A DNA stretch of 64,000 nt from Candidatus Methylomirabilota bacterium (GCA_035315345.1 DATFYA010000189.1:1-64000); one strand, 5' to 3'; counted from the first letter of the stretch, positions 1 through 8,562 are shown. Notes: generated by a model from the letters alone, not told the origin. Numbers and translations are program-made.

Positions 1-810
1 CCGTCCGCCCTGCCCGGTCACCCGGATGCGCCCGTCCTGGGGCAGCCGCCGCTCGGCGATGTTCAGCTCCGCCATGATCTTGATCCGCGAGGTGAGCGCG
101 GCCTGCAGCCGGCGGGGCGGCGCCTCCTGGTCGTAGAGCAGTCCGTCGATCCGGTAGCGGACGCGCAGGCTGTCCTCGAACGGCTCGATGTGGATGTCGG
201 AGGCGTCCGCGGCCAGCGCCCCGTCGATGAGCAGGTTGACGAGGCGCACCACCGGCGCCTCGAAGGCCATGTCGCGGAGGTGGTTGACGTCCTCCTCGGG
301 CTCGGCGTGATGCGCGGTGGCCGAACCGCCCATGCCCTCGACGATTTTCTGCAGCGCGGTATTGGCCCCGTAGGCCCGCTCGATGGCCTCGAGGATGGCG
401 GGGGCCGGCGCCACGCACAGCTTGACGGTCAGGCCGAGCAGCTGCTGGAGATCGTCGAGCAGCTGCGGGTTGGTCGGATCCGCCGTCGCCACCGTGACCG
501 TGCCGGCCTCGACCGCGATGGGGCAGGCGACGTACTGGCGCAGGTACTTGGGCGACAGCTCCTTGAGCGCGGGCGGGGTCGAGGGCAGCTCGTCGGCAGC
601 CAGGAACGCCATGCCCTGCTGGGTGGCCAGCGCCCGGAGGATGTCGGACGTGGTGGCGGCACCCATGACCACCAGGGTCTCACCCAGGCGGAGGCGCTCC
701 CGCAACGCTCGGGCCATGGCTTCCCGCAGGACGTCCGGGGTGATCACGCGTTCCCGGGTGAGGATTTGGCCGAGGCGAAGCGAGTTCGGCTGGATCTCCA
801 AGGTGTCCAA
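1..810 (-). CDS. GspE/PilB-type secretion or pilus assembly ATPase, N-terminal part (runs off the left edge)
   Basis: The minus strand has an open frame of 270 codons running off the window. Residues ~5-130 look like the MshEN/T2SSE_N domain. After it comes the start of the hexameric ATPase, with the stretch PVVRLVNLLIDGAL and the motif ASDIHIEP near residue 200, then RVRYRIDG and AERRLPQDGRI. In this family the protein powers type II secretion or type IV pilus extension at the inner membrane. Walker A and B lie beyond the edge, so GspE and PilB cannot be separated. I chose a TTG start at 810 because GGAG sits 8 nt upstream. Another in-frame TTG at 840 follows GAGAGGA without a spacer. The upstream ATG frame stops after ten codons. 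Confidence 0.88.
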   Translation of the reverse strand, partial: MDTLEIQPNSLRLGQILTRERVITPDVLREAMARALRERLRLGETLVVMGAATTSDILRALATQQGMAFLAADELPSTPPALKELSPKYLRQYVACPIAVEAGTVTVATADPTNPQLLDDLQQLLGLTVKLCVAPAPAILEAIERAYGANTALQKIVEGMGGSATAHHAEPEEDVNHLRDMAFEAPVVRLVNLLIDGALAADASDIHIEPFEDSLRVRYRIDGLLYDQEAPPRRLQAALTSRIKIMAELNIAERRLPQDGRIRVTGQGGR

Positions 811-995
811 ATTGTGAACTCCGCAGAGAGGTGTCGTCAATCCTCTCGTTCTTTCAGCGCTGTATTCATTACGTCACATTCGGGCCGGTACGGGGGAGCA
901 AGCGCGATGCCATGCCGTCCGGGGATCGGGTGGCGAGCCCGGCATGAGGCTTCCCGCGAGCCCGTCGAGCCGATGACCCTCGCCGCGCAAGAACT

Positions 996-1712
996 TTAGG
1001 GATCGCGGCGCGGCCGGAGCCTGACGTCCTTCGAGGTCGGGCGGATGTTGCTGTAGGTGATCGTCTCGTCGGGACCCACGAAGCGGTAGAGCACGCTTGG
1101 GGCTACCGCGGTGTCCTTCAGTCCCGCCTCGAGCATCACGCGACGCACGTACTGCTGCGTCTCGGGATAGGGCGGGATCCCCCGATGGACATCGACGGGT
1201 CTCTCGCCTGCATTGTAGGCCGCCAGCGCGAGCGGCACGCTGCCCCGGTAGCGATCGAGCAGGTAGCGCAGGTGCCGGACCCCGCCGGTGATGTTCTCCC
1301 GCGGGTCGAAGCGATCGGCCACGCCCAGGGCCGACGCGGTCTGCGGCATCAGCTGCATCAGGCCGCCGGCGCCCTTGGCGGACACCGCGGCCGCGTCGAA
1401 GCCTGATTCGGCACGCACGATGGCCCGCACGAGGGTCGGGCTCACGCCGAAGCGTCGTGAGATCTCCTGGATGTCGGCGGCGTGGTCGCGTCGGGCGCGG
1501 TCGGGGAACCGGAGCCAACCCGTGCTGGTGCCGGTGGTGCCGGGCAGGCCATGGTACCGCGGGTCGGCCGGGACGTTGGTCCAGTGCACCACGCCATCAC
1601 CGTCGACCACCCGCGCAGTGCCCGCGGTCGCCGAGGGGATCGGCAGCCCGAGCGGGCTGGCGACGGCGAGCATCGCGGCAGCGACGATTCGGAGAAGTGA
1701 GCGACGAGGCAT
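996..1712 (-). CDS. Lytic transglycosylase, SLT family 1 type, secreted
   Basis: The 238-residue protein has a Sec signal (residues 1-30), a short DUF4124-like stretch (VDGDGVVHWTNVP, ~36-48) and an SLT/goose-lysozyme fold domain (~80-185). Key motifs are ESGF with the likely catalytic Glu102, GLMQLMPQTA (~117-126) and AAYNAGE (~164-170). Family members cleave the MurNAc-GlcNAc bond of peptidoglycan and leave 1,6-anhydro-MurNAc, acting in the periplasm on wall turnover or on insertion of envelope machines. It lies 52 bp downstream of ccmI on the same strand and just upstream of the secretion/pilus ATPase, so a role in making room for that machine is possible but unproven. The ATG follows TATGGT by 8 nt with no ribosome site, which suggests a leaderless transcript. 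Confidence 0.9.
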   Translation of the reverse strand: MPRRSLLRIVAAAMLAVASPLGLPIPSATAGTARVVDGDGVVHWTNVPADPRYHGLPGTTGTSTGWLRFPDRARRDHAADIQEISRRFGVSPTLVRAIVRAESGFDAAAVSAKGAGGLMQLMPQTASALGVADRFDPRENITGGVRHLRYLLDRYRGSVPLALAAYNAGERPVDVHRGIPPYPETQQYVRRVMLEAGLKDTAVAPSVLYRFVGPDETITYSNIRPTSKDVRLRPRRDP

Positions 1713-1720
1713 TGACGAGC

Positions 1721-1750
1721 ACCATACTCGATGCCGCCCGCGCTCGGCAA
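1721..1750 (-). promoter_or_regulatory. Probable promoter of the lytic transglycosylase gene
   Basis: On the minus strand TTGCCG (1745-1750) and TATGGT (1721-1726) are separated by 18 nt. The ATG of the transglycosylase starts 8 nt after the second box, so transcription would begin at or next to the start codon. Confidence 0.4.
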
Positions 1751-1764
1751 GGATTCGAGGGCGC

Positions 1765-2712
1765 TCAGTGCGCGCGCTGCTTGCTCTTGGCGTCCTCGAC
1801 CAGCGCGGCGACCCGGTCGCGGTCCTCGCCGGTGGGGACGAGGGCCATGAAGCGCTCCCAGGACTGCACCGCTCCCGCGTAGTCCTGCTTCTGCTCGTAC
1901 AGCACCTGGCCGCGGTAGAGATACGCGGGGGCGTACTTCGGGTCGATGTCCAGCGCCTTCGAGAAGGTCTCGAGCGCGCTGTCGGCGTGTCCGCCGATCG
2001 CCACGATCAGGCCCAGGTGCGTCATGGCGTCCACGTTCTTCGTATCGCGCTTGAGCACCGCCTGGTACGCCGCGATCGCCTCCGAGTAGCGGCCCTCGAC
2101 GAGGCTCTGACGCGCGGCCTGCAGCATGCCGGCCAGCATCTCGGGCGGGATCGGCTTGCCCGGCTCGAGCCGGGCCATGGGCGGACCCACCGGCGACGGC
2201 GGCGGGCCGGGCACCGGCAGGCGCGCGCCGGGCGGGGTGAAGGACTGATCACGCTCGGTGTAACGGCCCGCGTTGACGCCGATCACCACGCCGAAGATCA
2301 CCAGCACCACCGCGCCGGCCGCCAGCACCGCCGGCTGTCGGGTCCACGGGGCCCGGGGGCTCGCGGGCGATGGTGCCGCCGGCGCGGGAGCTGCGGGCGG
2401 GCGCTCGCGCTCCACGGGGCCGCCGAGCGCGTCCAGCTCGGTGATCAGCGCGGCGGCGCGCGCCTCGTAGCGCTCGCGCAGGCTCTGATGGTCGCCATCG
2501 GAGAGATGCCCGGCCTCGTGGTCGAACTCGAGCTCGCGCAGGGCGCGGTAGAGCGCGGTCTTCTCCTCGTCGAGCTCGAGCCGGCGGTCGTAGTCCGCGC
2601 GCGCGAAAGCCGCCGGCGCGCGGTCGGGCCGGCGGCGCCCGAGCGGCCAGAGCGCGACGGCCAGCGCGGGCAGCGCGATCGCGACGATCAGCACGGCCTG
2701 CAGCCCGCTCAC
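1765..2712 (-). CDS. ccmI: Cytochrome c maturation protein CcmI (TPR protein)
   Basis: The 315-residue product has a membrane segment at residues ~3-23, a charged helical region, a second hydrophobic segment near residue 130 after a Pro/Ala-rich linker, and C-terminal TPR repeats (~200-300; ALDIDPKYAPAYLYRGQVLYE-like units). CcmI is the membrane chaperone that binds apocytochrome c and delivers it to the CcmF/CcmH ligation complex. The start is a GTG at 2712 whose last bases form the ccmH stop (GTGA overlap). A longer upstream reading is not real because it would run through ccmH. It is the last gene of the ccm operon. Confidence 0.9.
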   Translation of the reverse strand: MSGLQAVLIVAIALPALAVALWPLGRRRPDRAPAAFARADYDRRLELDEEKTALYRALRELEFDHEAGHLSDGDHQSLRERYEARAAALITELDALGGPVERERPPAAPAPAAPSPASPRAPWTRQPAVLAAGAVVLVIFGVVIGVNAGRYTERDQSFTPPGARLPVPGPPPSPVGPPMARLEPGKPIPPEMLAGMLQAARQSLVEGRYSEAIAAYQAVLKRDTKNVDAMTHLGLIVAIGGHADSALETFSKALDIDPKYAPAYLYRGQVLYEQKQDYAGAVQSWERFMALVPTGEDRDRVAALVEDAKSKQRAH

Positions 2713-3164
2713 GACTCGCGCTCGGCCATCTCGCGCTCGATGCGCGTGCGCATCTCGGCGCTCAGCGGCGTCGAGGCCGGCGCGGGGGACCGGCGGCTCC
2801 AGCGCCGGACCAGGATCAGCACCAGCACGAGGCCACCCGCCAGGCCCGCGAACGGCACGACCCACACGAGCAGGTTGAAGCCCTGGCGCGGGGGCGAGAG
2901 CAGGATCCATGTGCCGTACTTCTCGACGAAGTAGGCCTTCACCTGCTCGGGGCTCTCGCCGGCGCCCAGCCGCTCGCGGATGATCGCCTTCATCTGGTGC
3001 GCGGTCTCCGACGGCGAGTCCGCCACCGACAGGCTCTGGCAGACCACGCAGCGCAGCTGGGCCGCCACGTCGTGCACGGTCTCCTCGCTCACCGGGGCCG
3101 CCGCGGACGCGATCCCGACGGCCAGCGCGAGCCACCCGATCCACACGAGCGCGATCGGTCTCAC
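2709..3164 (-). CDS. ccmH: Cytochrome c maturation protein CcmH (apocytochrome thiol oxidoreductase)
   Basis: The 151-residue protein has a signal/anchor (residues ~4-22), the LRCVVCQ redox motif with Cys39 and Cys42 followed by SLSVADS, a helical hairpin, and a C-terminal membrane segment (~95-120). This is the short CcmH/CycL form. It reduces the CXXCH cysteines of apocytochrome in the periplasm before heme attachment and works with CcmG and CcmF. GTG at 3164 overlaps the ccmG stop. The TPR part that E. coli CcmH carries in the same chain is the separate gene ccmI here. Confidence 0.93.
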   Translation of the reverse strand: MRPIALVWIGWLALAVGIASAAAPVSEETVHDVAAQLRCVVCQSLSVADSPSETAHQMKAIIRERLGAGESPEQVKAYFVEKYGTWILLSPPRQGFNLLVWVVPFAGLAGGLVLVLILVRRWSRRSPAPASTPLSAEMRTRIEREMAERES

Positions 3165-3700
3165 GCGGCCTCCGCCAGGAGCGTCTCGATCTGGCGCTTG
3201 AGCAGATCGTCGCTCACCGGGCCCACCTGCTTGAAGCGCACGCGCCCCCGGCGATCGATGAAGTAGGTCTCGGGCACGCCGTAGACGCCGTAGTCCACCG
3301 AGACGCGCCCCGACGGATCGGGCGCGTTCGGGAACGTGTGGCCGAACTGGGTGAGAAACCGACGGGCCGGCTCGTCCTTGTCCTGGAAGTTGACCCCGAC
3401 CAGCATCACGCCGCGATCCTTGTAGGCCTTCCAGGCCCGCTCCAGGCTCGGGGCCTCCTCGTAGCACGCCGGATAGCACCACGAGGACCAGAAGTTGACG
3501 ACCACCACCCGGCCCTTCAAGGCGTCGAGCGACACCGGCTGGCCGTCGAAGGCGGTCAGCCGGAACGGTGAGGCGGGCTTGCCCACGAGCGGCGAGGGAA
3601 TCTCGCGGGGATCGGTGCGGAAGCCATAGGCCAGCAGCGCGAGCACCGGGACGACCGCCAGCGGGATGAGCCAGCGCAGGAGGCGGGAGCGCCGGCTCAT
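3161..3700 (-). CDS. ccmG: Thiol:disulfide interchange protein CcmG/DsbE, with an unusual CX3C active site
   Basis: This 179-residue thioredoxin-fold protein is anchored by a membrane segment (residues ~9-26). The fold is clear: VVVVNFWSSW leads to the active site, and GVPETYFIDRRG carries the cis-proline Pro143. The active site reads W-C-Y-P-A-C (Cys75 and Cys79), so three residues rather than two separate the cysteines; the codons read directly confirm this. CcmG normally keeps CcmH or apocytochrome reduced, taking electrons from CcdA/DsbD, none of which is in the window. ATG at 3700 overlaps the ccmF stop. TlpA or ResA are alternative labels, but the operon position supports CcmG. Confidence 0.9.
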   Translation of the reverse strand: MSRRSRLLRWLIPLAVVPVLALLAYGFRTDPREIPSPLVGKPASPFRLTAFDGQPVSLDALKGRVVVVNFWSSWCYPACYEEAPSLERAWKAYKDRGVMLVGVNFQDKDEPARRFLTQFGHTFPNAPDPSGRVSVDYGVYGVPETYFIDRRGRVRFKQVGPVSDDLLKRQIETLLAEAA

Positions 3701-5676
3701 GCGGCCGCGCGCTCGCCCGCGCGCACCGGCGCGGGCGCCCGCCGCCGCTCGGGCGCGATCGCCAGCACGGTGCCGAGGGTGAGGAGCAGGCCGCCGATCC
3801 AGAGCCACGACACCATGCGGTTGACCTGGATCTTGATCGTGGCGTGCGAGCCGTCGCGCGCGAACTCGCCGAGCACCAGGTAGAGGTCCTCGAGGAAGCC
3901 CAGGCGATAGTCCACCGCCGCGATCGGCGTCTGCTCCTGCGGATAGAACTTCTTGGCCGGAGTCAGCACCGTGAACGGTCCCTTGCGGTCGGACACCGTG
4001 AACGTCCCGACGACCTTGAAGTGGTTCGACTCCTCGGCGGCCTGCAGGCCGTCGAAGCGGATGGTGTAGCCGGCCAGGGTGAGGCTCTCGCCGCGGTTGA
4101 GGGTGGCTTCGGTCTGGGTCGACCAGGCCTGCGAGCCCGCGACGCCGAGGGCGATCACCAGGATGCCCAGGTGCACCACGAACCCCCCGTAGCGCCGGTT
4201 CTGGCGCAGGGCGAGCCCCCACGTGGCCTCGAGCCAGCCGTCGCCGGTGCGCCGACGGGCGCGCGCGGCGCGCGCGAAGTCGAGCACGATGGTGGCGGCC
4301 ACGAACACCACGAGGGCCAGGCAGAGCAGCACCAGCGCGTTGGCGACCCCGAGCGCCCGGCAGACCGCGGCGCCCGCGATGCCGATCAGCACCGGCTTGA
4401 GGAAGTTGCGCCGCAGGTTCTCGGCGGACGCGCGCCGCCACGCGATGAGCGGACCCACGCCCATGAGGAAGATCAGGGCCAGGAAGATCGGGATGTTCAC
4501 CAGGTTGAAGAACGGCGCGCCCACGCTCACCTTCGTGCCGCGGAGCGCCTCCGAGAGCAGCGGGAACACGGTGCCGAAGAACACCGTGAAGGCCGCCGCG
4601 ACCAGGAACAGGTTGTTGAGCAGGAAGGCGGATTCGCGCGAGACGACCGAGTCGAGCTCGCCCTGCGCACGCAGCCGGTCGAGGCGCCAGGCGAGGAGCG
4701 AGAAGGCGCCCAGCATCACCAGGGCCAGGAAGCCCAGGAAGAACTGGCCGACCGATCCCTGGCTGAAGGCGTGGACGGATCCGATGATCCCGGAGCGGGT
4801 GAGGAAGGTGCCGAAGAGCGTGAGGCTGAAGGTCAGGATGATCAGGGTGAGATTCCAGAGCTTGAGCATGCGCCGCCGCTCCTGGATCATCACCGAGTGC
4901 AGGAACGCGGTCGCGGTGAGCCACGGCATGAACGCCGCGTTCTCCACCGGGTCCCACGCCCAGTACCCGCCCCAGCCCAGCACGTGGTAGCTCCACCAGC
5001 CGCCGATGAGCAGGCCGAGGGAGAGGAAGTACCACGCCACGATCGTCCAGCGCCGGGTGATCGTGATCCACTCGTCGCCGGTGCGGCCCACGATGAGGGC
5101 CGCCATCGCGAAGGCGAACGGCACCGTGAAGCCGGTGAACCCGAGGTAGAGGGCCACCGGGTGGGTGATCATTCCAGAGTCCTCGAGGAGCGGATTGAGA
5201 CCCCGGCCGTCTACTGGTATCGGTGAGAGGCGCTCGAAGGGCGGCGCGGGGACGGTCATCACGAGCAGGAAGAAGGCGGAGATCGAGAGCATCACCGCGA
5301 GCGCCCAGGGGTAGAGCTGCGGCTGGGTGCGGCGATAGCGCGTCACCATGATGAGGGTGTAGAGCGAGAGCATCCACGCCCACAGGATGATCGAGCCCTC
5401 GAGCGCGCCCCACAGCGCGGTGATGCGGTAGTAGTACGGCGTGCCGAGGTTGGTGTTGTTGGCCACGTACCGCACCGAGAAGTCGAAGTTGAGGAAGGCC
5501 GATACCAGCACGAGCATGCACGCGGTGATCAGCACCCACACGGAGATGGCGGCGCGCTCCGCGGAGGCGCGCAGGTCCGGACGACCGGTGCGCGCGCTCC
5601 ACGCTGCCGCCCCCGCGCCATAGACGGCCAGCACCAGCGCGGCGACGGTCGCGGCGTAGCCGAGCTCGGGCGTCAT
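3697..5676 (-). CDS. ccmF: Cytochrome c heme lyase subunit CcmF
   Basis: The 659-residue polytopic membrane protein has about 14-15 hydrophobic segments and the tryptophan-rich WWD motif (WGGYWAWDPVENAAF, near residues 230-245) that faces heme in the periplasm. CcmF together with CcmH and CcmI transfers heme from holo-CcmE to apocytochrome c. I chose ATG 5676 because GGAG lies 8 nt upstream; an in-frame ATG 21 nt further up has no such site. The Shine-Dalgarno sequence lies inside the proximal copy of the 65-bp tandem repeat that fills the ccmE-ccmF gap. Confidence 0.95.
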   Translation of the reverse strand: MTPELGYAATVAALVLAVYGAGAAAWSARTGRPDLRASAERAAISVWVLITACMLVLVSAFLNFDFSVRYVANNTNLGTPYYYRITALWGALEGSIILWAWMLSLYTLIMVTRYRRTQPQLYPWALAVMLSISAFFLLVMTVPAPPFERLSPIPVDGRGLNPLLEDSGMITHPVALYLGFTGFTVPFAFAMAALIVGRTGDEWITITRRWTIVAWYFLSLGLLIGGWWSYHVLGWGGYWAWDPVENAAFMPWLTATAFLHSVMIQERRRMLKLWNLTLIILTFSLTLFGTFLTRSGIIGSVHAFSQGSVGQFFLGFLALVMLGAFSLLAWRLDRLRAQGELDSVVSRESAFLLNNLFLVAAAFTVFFGTVFPLLSEALRGTKVSVGAPFFNLVNIPIFLALIFLMGVGPLIAWRRASAENLRRNFLKPVLIGIAGAAVCRALGVANALVLLCLALVVFVAATIVLDFARAARARRRTGDGWLEATWGLALRQNRRYGGFVVHLGILVIALGVAGSQAWSTQTEATLNRGESLTLAGYTIRFDGLQAAEESNHFKVVGTFTVSDRKGPFTVLTPAKKFYPQEQTPIAAVDYRLGFLEDLYLVLGEFARDGSHATIKIQVNRMVSWLWIGGLLLTLGTVLAIAPERRRAPAPVRAGERAAA

Positions 5677-5684
5677 TCTGAGCG

Positions 5685-5811
5685 CTCCGCGGTGCAAGAC
5701 GTCGGTGGGCGGTGGGGCCTCTTCGCCCCTGCGGGGCTCATCGGGGCTCCTCCGCGGTGCAAGACGTCGGTGGGCGGTGGGGCCTCTTCGCCCCTGCGGG
5801 GCTCATCGGGG
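5685..5811. repeat. 65-bp tandem direct repeat between ccmE and ccmF
   Basis: Copy 1 is 5685-5749 and copy 2 is 5750-5811. They are identical over 62 bp. Each copy contains a small perfect hairpin, GCCCC-TGC-GGGGC (5725-5737 and 5790-5802), and ends (in the direction of ccm transcription) with CCGCGGAG. In copy 1 that GGAG is the ribosome site of ccmF. The duplication makes an untranslated spacer of about 170 nt inside an operon whose other genes mostly overlap. Confidence 0.9.
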
Positions 5812-5846
5812 TGACCGAGGCGACCGGGGGGCATGCGCGCATCGGG

Positions 5847-6290
5847 CTACCGTCCATCGGACCCTCGCAGCGTTTTGAGCAATTCTTTGTAGCCGGCTTG
5901 ATTGGCGTCGTGCGGGGCCTTGTACTCCTCGGAGTGCTTGGCGAGGATCGTGGTGGCCTGGAAGTAGCCGTCGCGGCTCCACGTGCCCTCGACCACCGCG
6001 CCGCGGCTCTCCGCGAAGAGATCGGGCGGCGTGCCGCGATGCCGCACCGGGACCGACGCCTGCCCGTCGGAGAGCGTGAAGCGCAGGTCCAGGCTCTTCG
6101 GGTCCCATGTGAGCGTGCCCGGCAGCACCATCCCGCCCAGACGATACGCCTTGCCGGGCACCGGCGCGGCGCCCAGCTCGGCGGGGGTGACGAAGTAGAC
6201 GACGGATTGGCTCACCCCGGTGTAGAGGAGATAGGCGAGCGCGGCCACGATGACGAGCCCCCCCGCGACGAATCGGGTCTTGCGGCTCAC
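5847..6290 (-). CDS. ccmE: Periplasmic heme chaperone CcmE
   Basis: The 147-residue protein has one N-terminal membrane anchor (~8-25), an OB-fold beta domain, and the conserved heme-binding segment LAKHSEEYK with His119 (covalent heme ligand in the family) and Tyr123. CcmE accepts heme from the CcmABCD complex and hands it to CcmF. The length is typical (130-160). Its ATG overlaps the ccmD stop, while its own stop is followed by the repeat-filled gap before ccmF. Confidence 0.94.
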   Translation of the reverse strand: MSRKTRFVAGGLVIVAALAYLLYTGVSQSVVYFVTPAELGAAPVPGKAYRLGGMVLPGTLTWDPKSLDLRFTLSDGQASVPVRHRGTPPDLFAESRGAVVEGTWSRDGYFQATTILAKHSEEYKAPHDANQAGYKELLKTLRGSDGR

Positions 6291-6421
6291 GCGCGGCGCC
6301 CCTTCGCGGCCGGCCGCGCGGCGACGGCCCGGGCCCGGCGCGCGAGGTGTCGCCAGTAGCCGAACAGCGCGACGGCGGCGATGCCGTACGCGGCGATGAC
6401 GTAGCCCCAGTTGGCCGGCAT
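6287..6421 (-). CDS. ccmD: Small membrane protein CcmD
   Basis: This 44-residue protein has one membrane helix (residues ~6-22) and a very basic C-terminal tail (HLARRARAVAARPAAKGRRA). It sits between ccmC and ccmE, exactly where ccmD is expected. CcmD stabilises the CcmABC-CcmE complex and helps release holo-CcmE. The assignment rests on size, topology and position rather than sequence motifs. ATG at 6421 overlaps the ccmC stop as TGATG, and its stop overlaps the ccmE start. Confidence 0.85.
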   Translation of the reverse strand: MPANWGYVIAAYGIAAVALFGYWRHLARRARAVAARPAAKGRRA

Positions 6422-7068
6422 CACATCTGCTCCTCGAGGCGGGCGATCTCCATCCGCCGGGACAGGAAGTAGACGAAGAGTAGCGTGAAGGCGATCCAGT
6501 TGACGAAGAGGGCGAGCCCGATCGCGGGGTCGATCGGCGAGGGCTCGGGCCCGAGGATCGTGGAGGGCTGGTGCAGCGCCCGCCACCACTTCACCGAGAA
6601 ATGCACGATCGGGATGTTCACCGCGCCGAGGACGCCGACCACCGCCGCGTAGCGGCCCCGGGCGTCGGGATCCTCGATGAGGCTGCGCAGCAGGAGATAC
6701 CCCACGTAAACGCAGAAGAGCACGGCGGTCGAGGTGAGCCGCGCGTCCCACGTCCACCAGGTGCCCCAGGTCGGCTTGCCCCAGATCGAGCCCGTCACGA
6801 TGGTGAGCCCGGTGAAGAGCACGCCGAGCTCGCCGGCGGCACCGGCGAGCCGGTCCCAGCCGGCGCGCCGCGTGGCCAGGTACGCGATGCTGCCGATCAG
6901 CACCAGGCCGAAGGCCAGGTAGGAGGTGAGCACCGACGGCACGTGCAGGTACATGATGCGCTGTACGTTGCCCTGGATCGCCTCGCGCGGGGCGTAGCCG
7001 AAGCCGGCCGCGAGGCCCGCGATCAGACCGATCGCGGCCAGCCAGCCGAGGATCCGCGTGATCGTCAT
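6421..7068 (-). CDS. ccmC: Heme handling protein CcmC
   Basis: The 215-residue protein has six membrane segments. It shows the WWD motif WGTWWTWDARLTS (~101-113) flanked by the conserved heme-ligand histidines His42 (MYLHVPS) and His156 (IPIVHFSVKWW). CcmC loads heme onto CcmE with CcmD, in a complex energised by CcmAB. The HVPSVL and GKPTWGTWWTWD patterns are diagnostic. Its start overlaps the ccmB stop. Confidence 0.95.
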   Translation of the reverse strand: MTITRILGWLAAIGLIAGLAAGFGYAPREAIQGNVQRIMYLHVPSVLTSYLAFGLVLIGSIAYLATRRAGWDRLAGAAGELGVLFTGLTIVTGSIWGKPTWGTWWTWDARLTSTAVLFCVYVGYLLLRSLIEDPDARGRYAAVVGVLGAVNIPIVHFSVKWWRALHQPSTILGPEPSPIDPAIGLALFVNWIAFTLLFVYFLSRRMEIARLEEQM

Positions 7069-7742
7069 GCCTCGAGCACGAACTCGAAGGTGAGCAGCCC
7101 GATCGTGACGTACACGAGATCGGCGCCCACGAGCAGCTTGAGCCAGTGGGCCACGTCGGCCAGCGGCTGGCCCAGCAGCAGCGCCTGCGTCGCGCTCACG
7201 GTGGCGAGCAGCACCGGCACCTGCACGGGCAGGAGCAGCACCGGGAAGAGGAGCTCGCGGGCGCGTACGTGCGTGGTCATCGCGGCGAAGAGCGTGCCGA
7301 CCGCGGCGAGCCCGACGGTGCCGATCGCCAGGACCAGGGCGAGCGGGGCGGCGGGCGTCCAGAGATCGACGCCGTAGAACACCCCGAAGAGTACCACCAG
7401 GATGATCTCGACGACGGCCATCAGCACGCAGTTGCCCGCGAGCTTGCCGACGTAGATGGCCGACTTGTCGCCGGGGCTGAGCCGCAGGCCCTCCCAGCAG
7501 TCATTCTCTCGCTCGGCGAGGAAGCTGCGCCCGAGGCCGAGCAGGCCGGCCAGGATGAAGCCGAGCCAGAGCAGGCCCGGCAGCGCCGCGGCGAGCCGCT
7601 CGCGGTCGGGGCCGAGGGCGAACTGGAAGAGGAAGAGCAGCAGTAGACAGAAGAAGAGGAGCGCGTTGAGCTGCTCCTTGGAGCGTCGCTCGACCAGGAA
7701 GTCCTTCCAGAGGATGATCCAGGCCCGGCGCGCGTAGCTCAC
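7065..7742 (-). CDS. ccmB: Heme exporter permease subunit CcmB
   Basis: The 225-residue protein has six predicted membrane segments. The cytoplasmic N-terminus carries the typical KDFLVERRSKEQLNALLFF pattern. CcmB forms the membrane part of the CcmAB ATPase, which drives release of holo-CcmE from CcmCD rather than simple heme export. The start is GTG at 7742, overlapping the ccmA stop as GTGA. Confidence 0.93.
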   Translation of the reverse strand: MSYARRAWIILWKDFLVERRSKEQLNALLFFCLLLLFLFQFALGPDRERLAAALPGLLWLGFILAGLLGLGRSFLAERENDCWEGLRLSPGDKSAIYVGKLAGNCVLMAVVEIILVVLFGVFYGVDLWTPAAPLALVLAIGTVGLAAVGTLFAAMTTHVRARELLFPVLLLPVQVPVLLATVSATQALLLGQPLADVAHWLKLLVGADLVYVTIGLLTFEFVLEA

Positions 7743-8452
7743 GGGGCGTCCTCGACGGAATCGGTGAGGCTCTCGTAGAGCCGGTGCAGCTCGTCGGCCG
7801 AGAGATCGGCGGCCGGGCGCTCCAGCAGCAGCCGGCCCTGGCCGAGGATGCACACGCGGTCGGCCACCCCGAGGCCGCCGCCGAAGCTGTGGGTGGCCAG
7901 GACCGCGGCGCCCCCCCGCGCCTTGAACCCGAGCAAGAACTCGTTGACCCACTTGCGGCCCCGGCGGTCCAAGCCGGTGAACGGCTCATCCAGGAGCAGC
8001 ACGCGCGCCTGGCCGAGGAGCACGCGGGCCAGAGCGAGGCGGCGCTTCATGCCGGACGAGAACGTCCGCACCCGCTCGTCGGCGACGCCGTCCAGCTCCA
8101 CCTGGGTGAGAGCGGCGCCGAGGCGGGACGGCGCCGGGTCACCGCCGCGCAGCGTCTCCCAGAAGCGCAGGTTCTCGCGCGCGGTGAGGTCTTCGTACAC
8201 GTGCGACCCGTGGGCCACCATCGACAGCAGCGGCCGCACACGCTCGGGCTCGCGCAGCGCGTCCACGTCATCGATCCGGAGCGTGCCGGCGGTCGGGCGG
8301 AGCAGCGTGGCCAGGATCCGGAGCAGGGTGGTCTTGCCCGCGCCGTTCGGACCGAGCAGGGCCAGACAGTGGCCGGCGGGGACGGTCAGGGACACGCCGT
8401 CGAGCACGACGGTGCCGCCATAGATCTTCCGGAGGTCATGCGCCGCGATCAT
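7739..8452 (-). CDS. ccmA: ABC ATPase of cytochrome c maturation, CcmA
   Basis: This 237-residue ABC ATPase has Walker [10 protein letters not shown] (~34-42), signature SSGMKRR, Walker B VLLLDEPF and the H-loop ATHS. It powers the CcmABCD-E heme-loading step from the cytoplasmic face. It is the first gene of ccmABCDEFGHI. The sequence just upstream of the ATG is pyrimidine-rich without a clear ribosome site, and I see no strong promoter there. A palindromic element lies between this gene and htpX. Confidence 0.93.
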   Translation of the reverse strand: MIAAHDLRKIYGGTVVLDGVSLTVPAGHCLALLGPNGAGKTTLLRILATLLRPTAGTLRIDDVDALREPERVRPLLSMVAHGSHVYEDLTARENLRFWETLRGGDPAPSRLGAALTQVELDGVADERVRTFSSGMKRRLALARVLLGQARVLLLDEPFTGLDRRGRKWVNEFLLGFKARGGAAVLATHSFGGGLGVADRVCILGQGRLLLERPAADLSADELHRLYESLTDSVEDAP

Positions 8453-8495
8453 GTCTGCGAAAAGGAGGAGACGGCTGACCGTCTCCCCCGAAGCC

Positions 8496-8533
8496 CCTCA
8501 CCCGGCGCTCTGCCCCGAGGGGAGAGCGCCGGG
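8496..8533. repeat. Palindromic element with CCCCTCACCC leader, between htpX and ccmA
   Basis: A leader CCCCTCACCC is followed by a hairpin. Arm CCCGGCGCTCT (8501-8511) pairs perfectly with AGAGCGCCGGG (8523-8533), and the loop contains an inner CCCC-GA-GGGG stem. It shares the leader, layout and GAGGGGAGAG core with the element at 18700-18735. It could end htpX transcription, but has no U-tract on either strand. Confidence 0.75.
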
Positions 8534-8562
8534 AGGTCTGCGAGTGGCGAAGTGGGGATCGG

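Noticed and set aside
190-999. A plus-strand open frame of 269 codons at the left end
   Set aside because: The minus strand encodes a recognisable GspE/PilB ATPase over 1-810 with conserved motifs. The plus frame has none.
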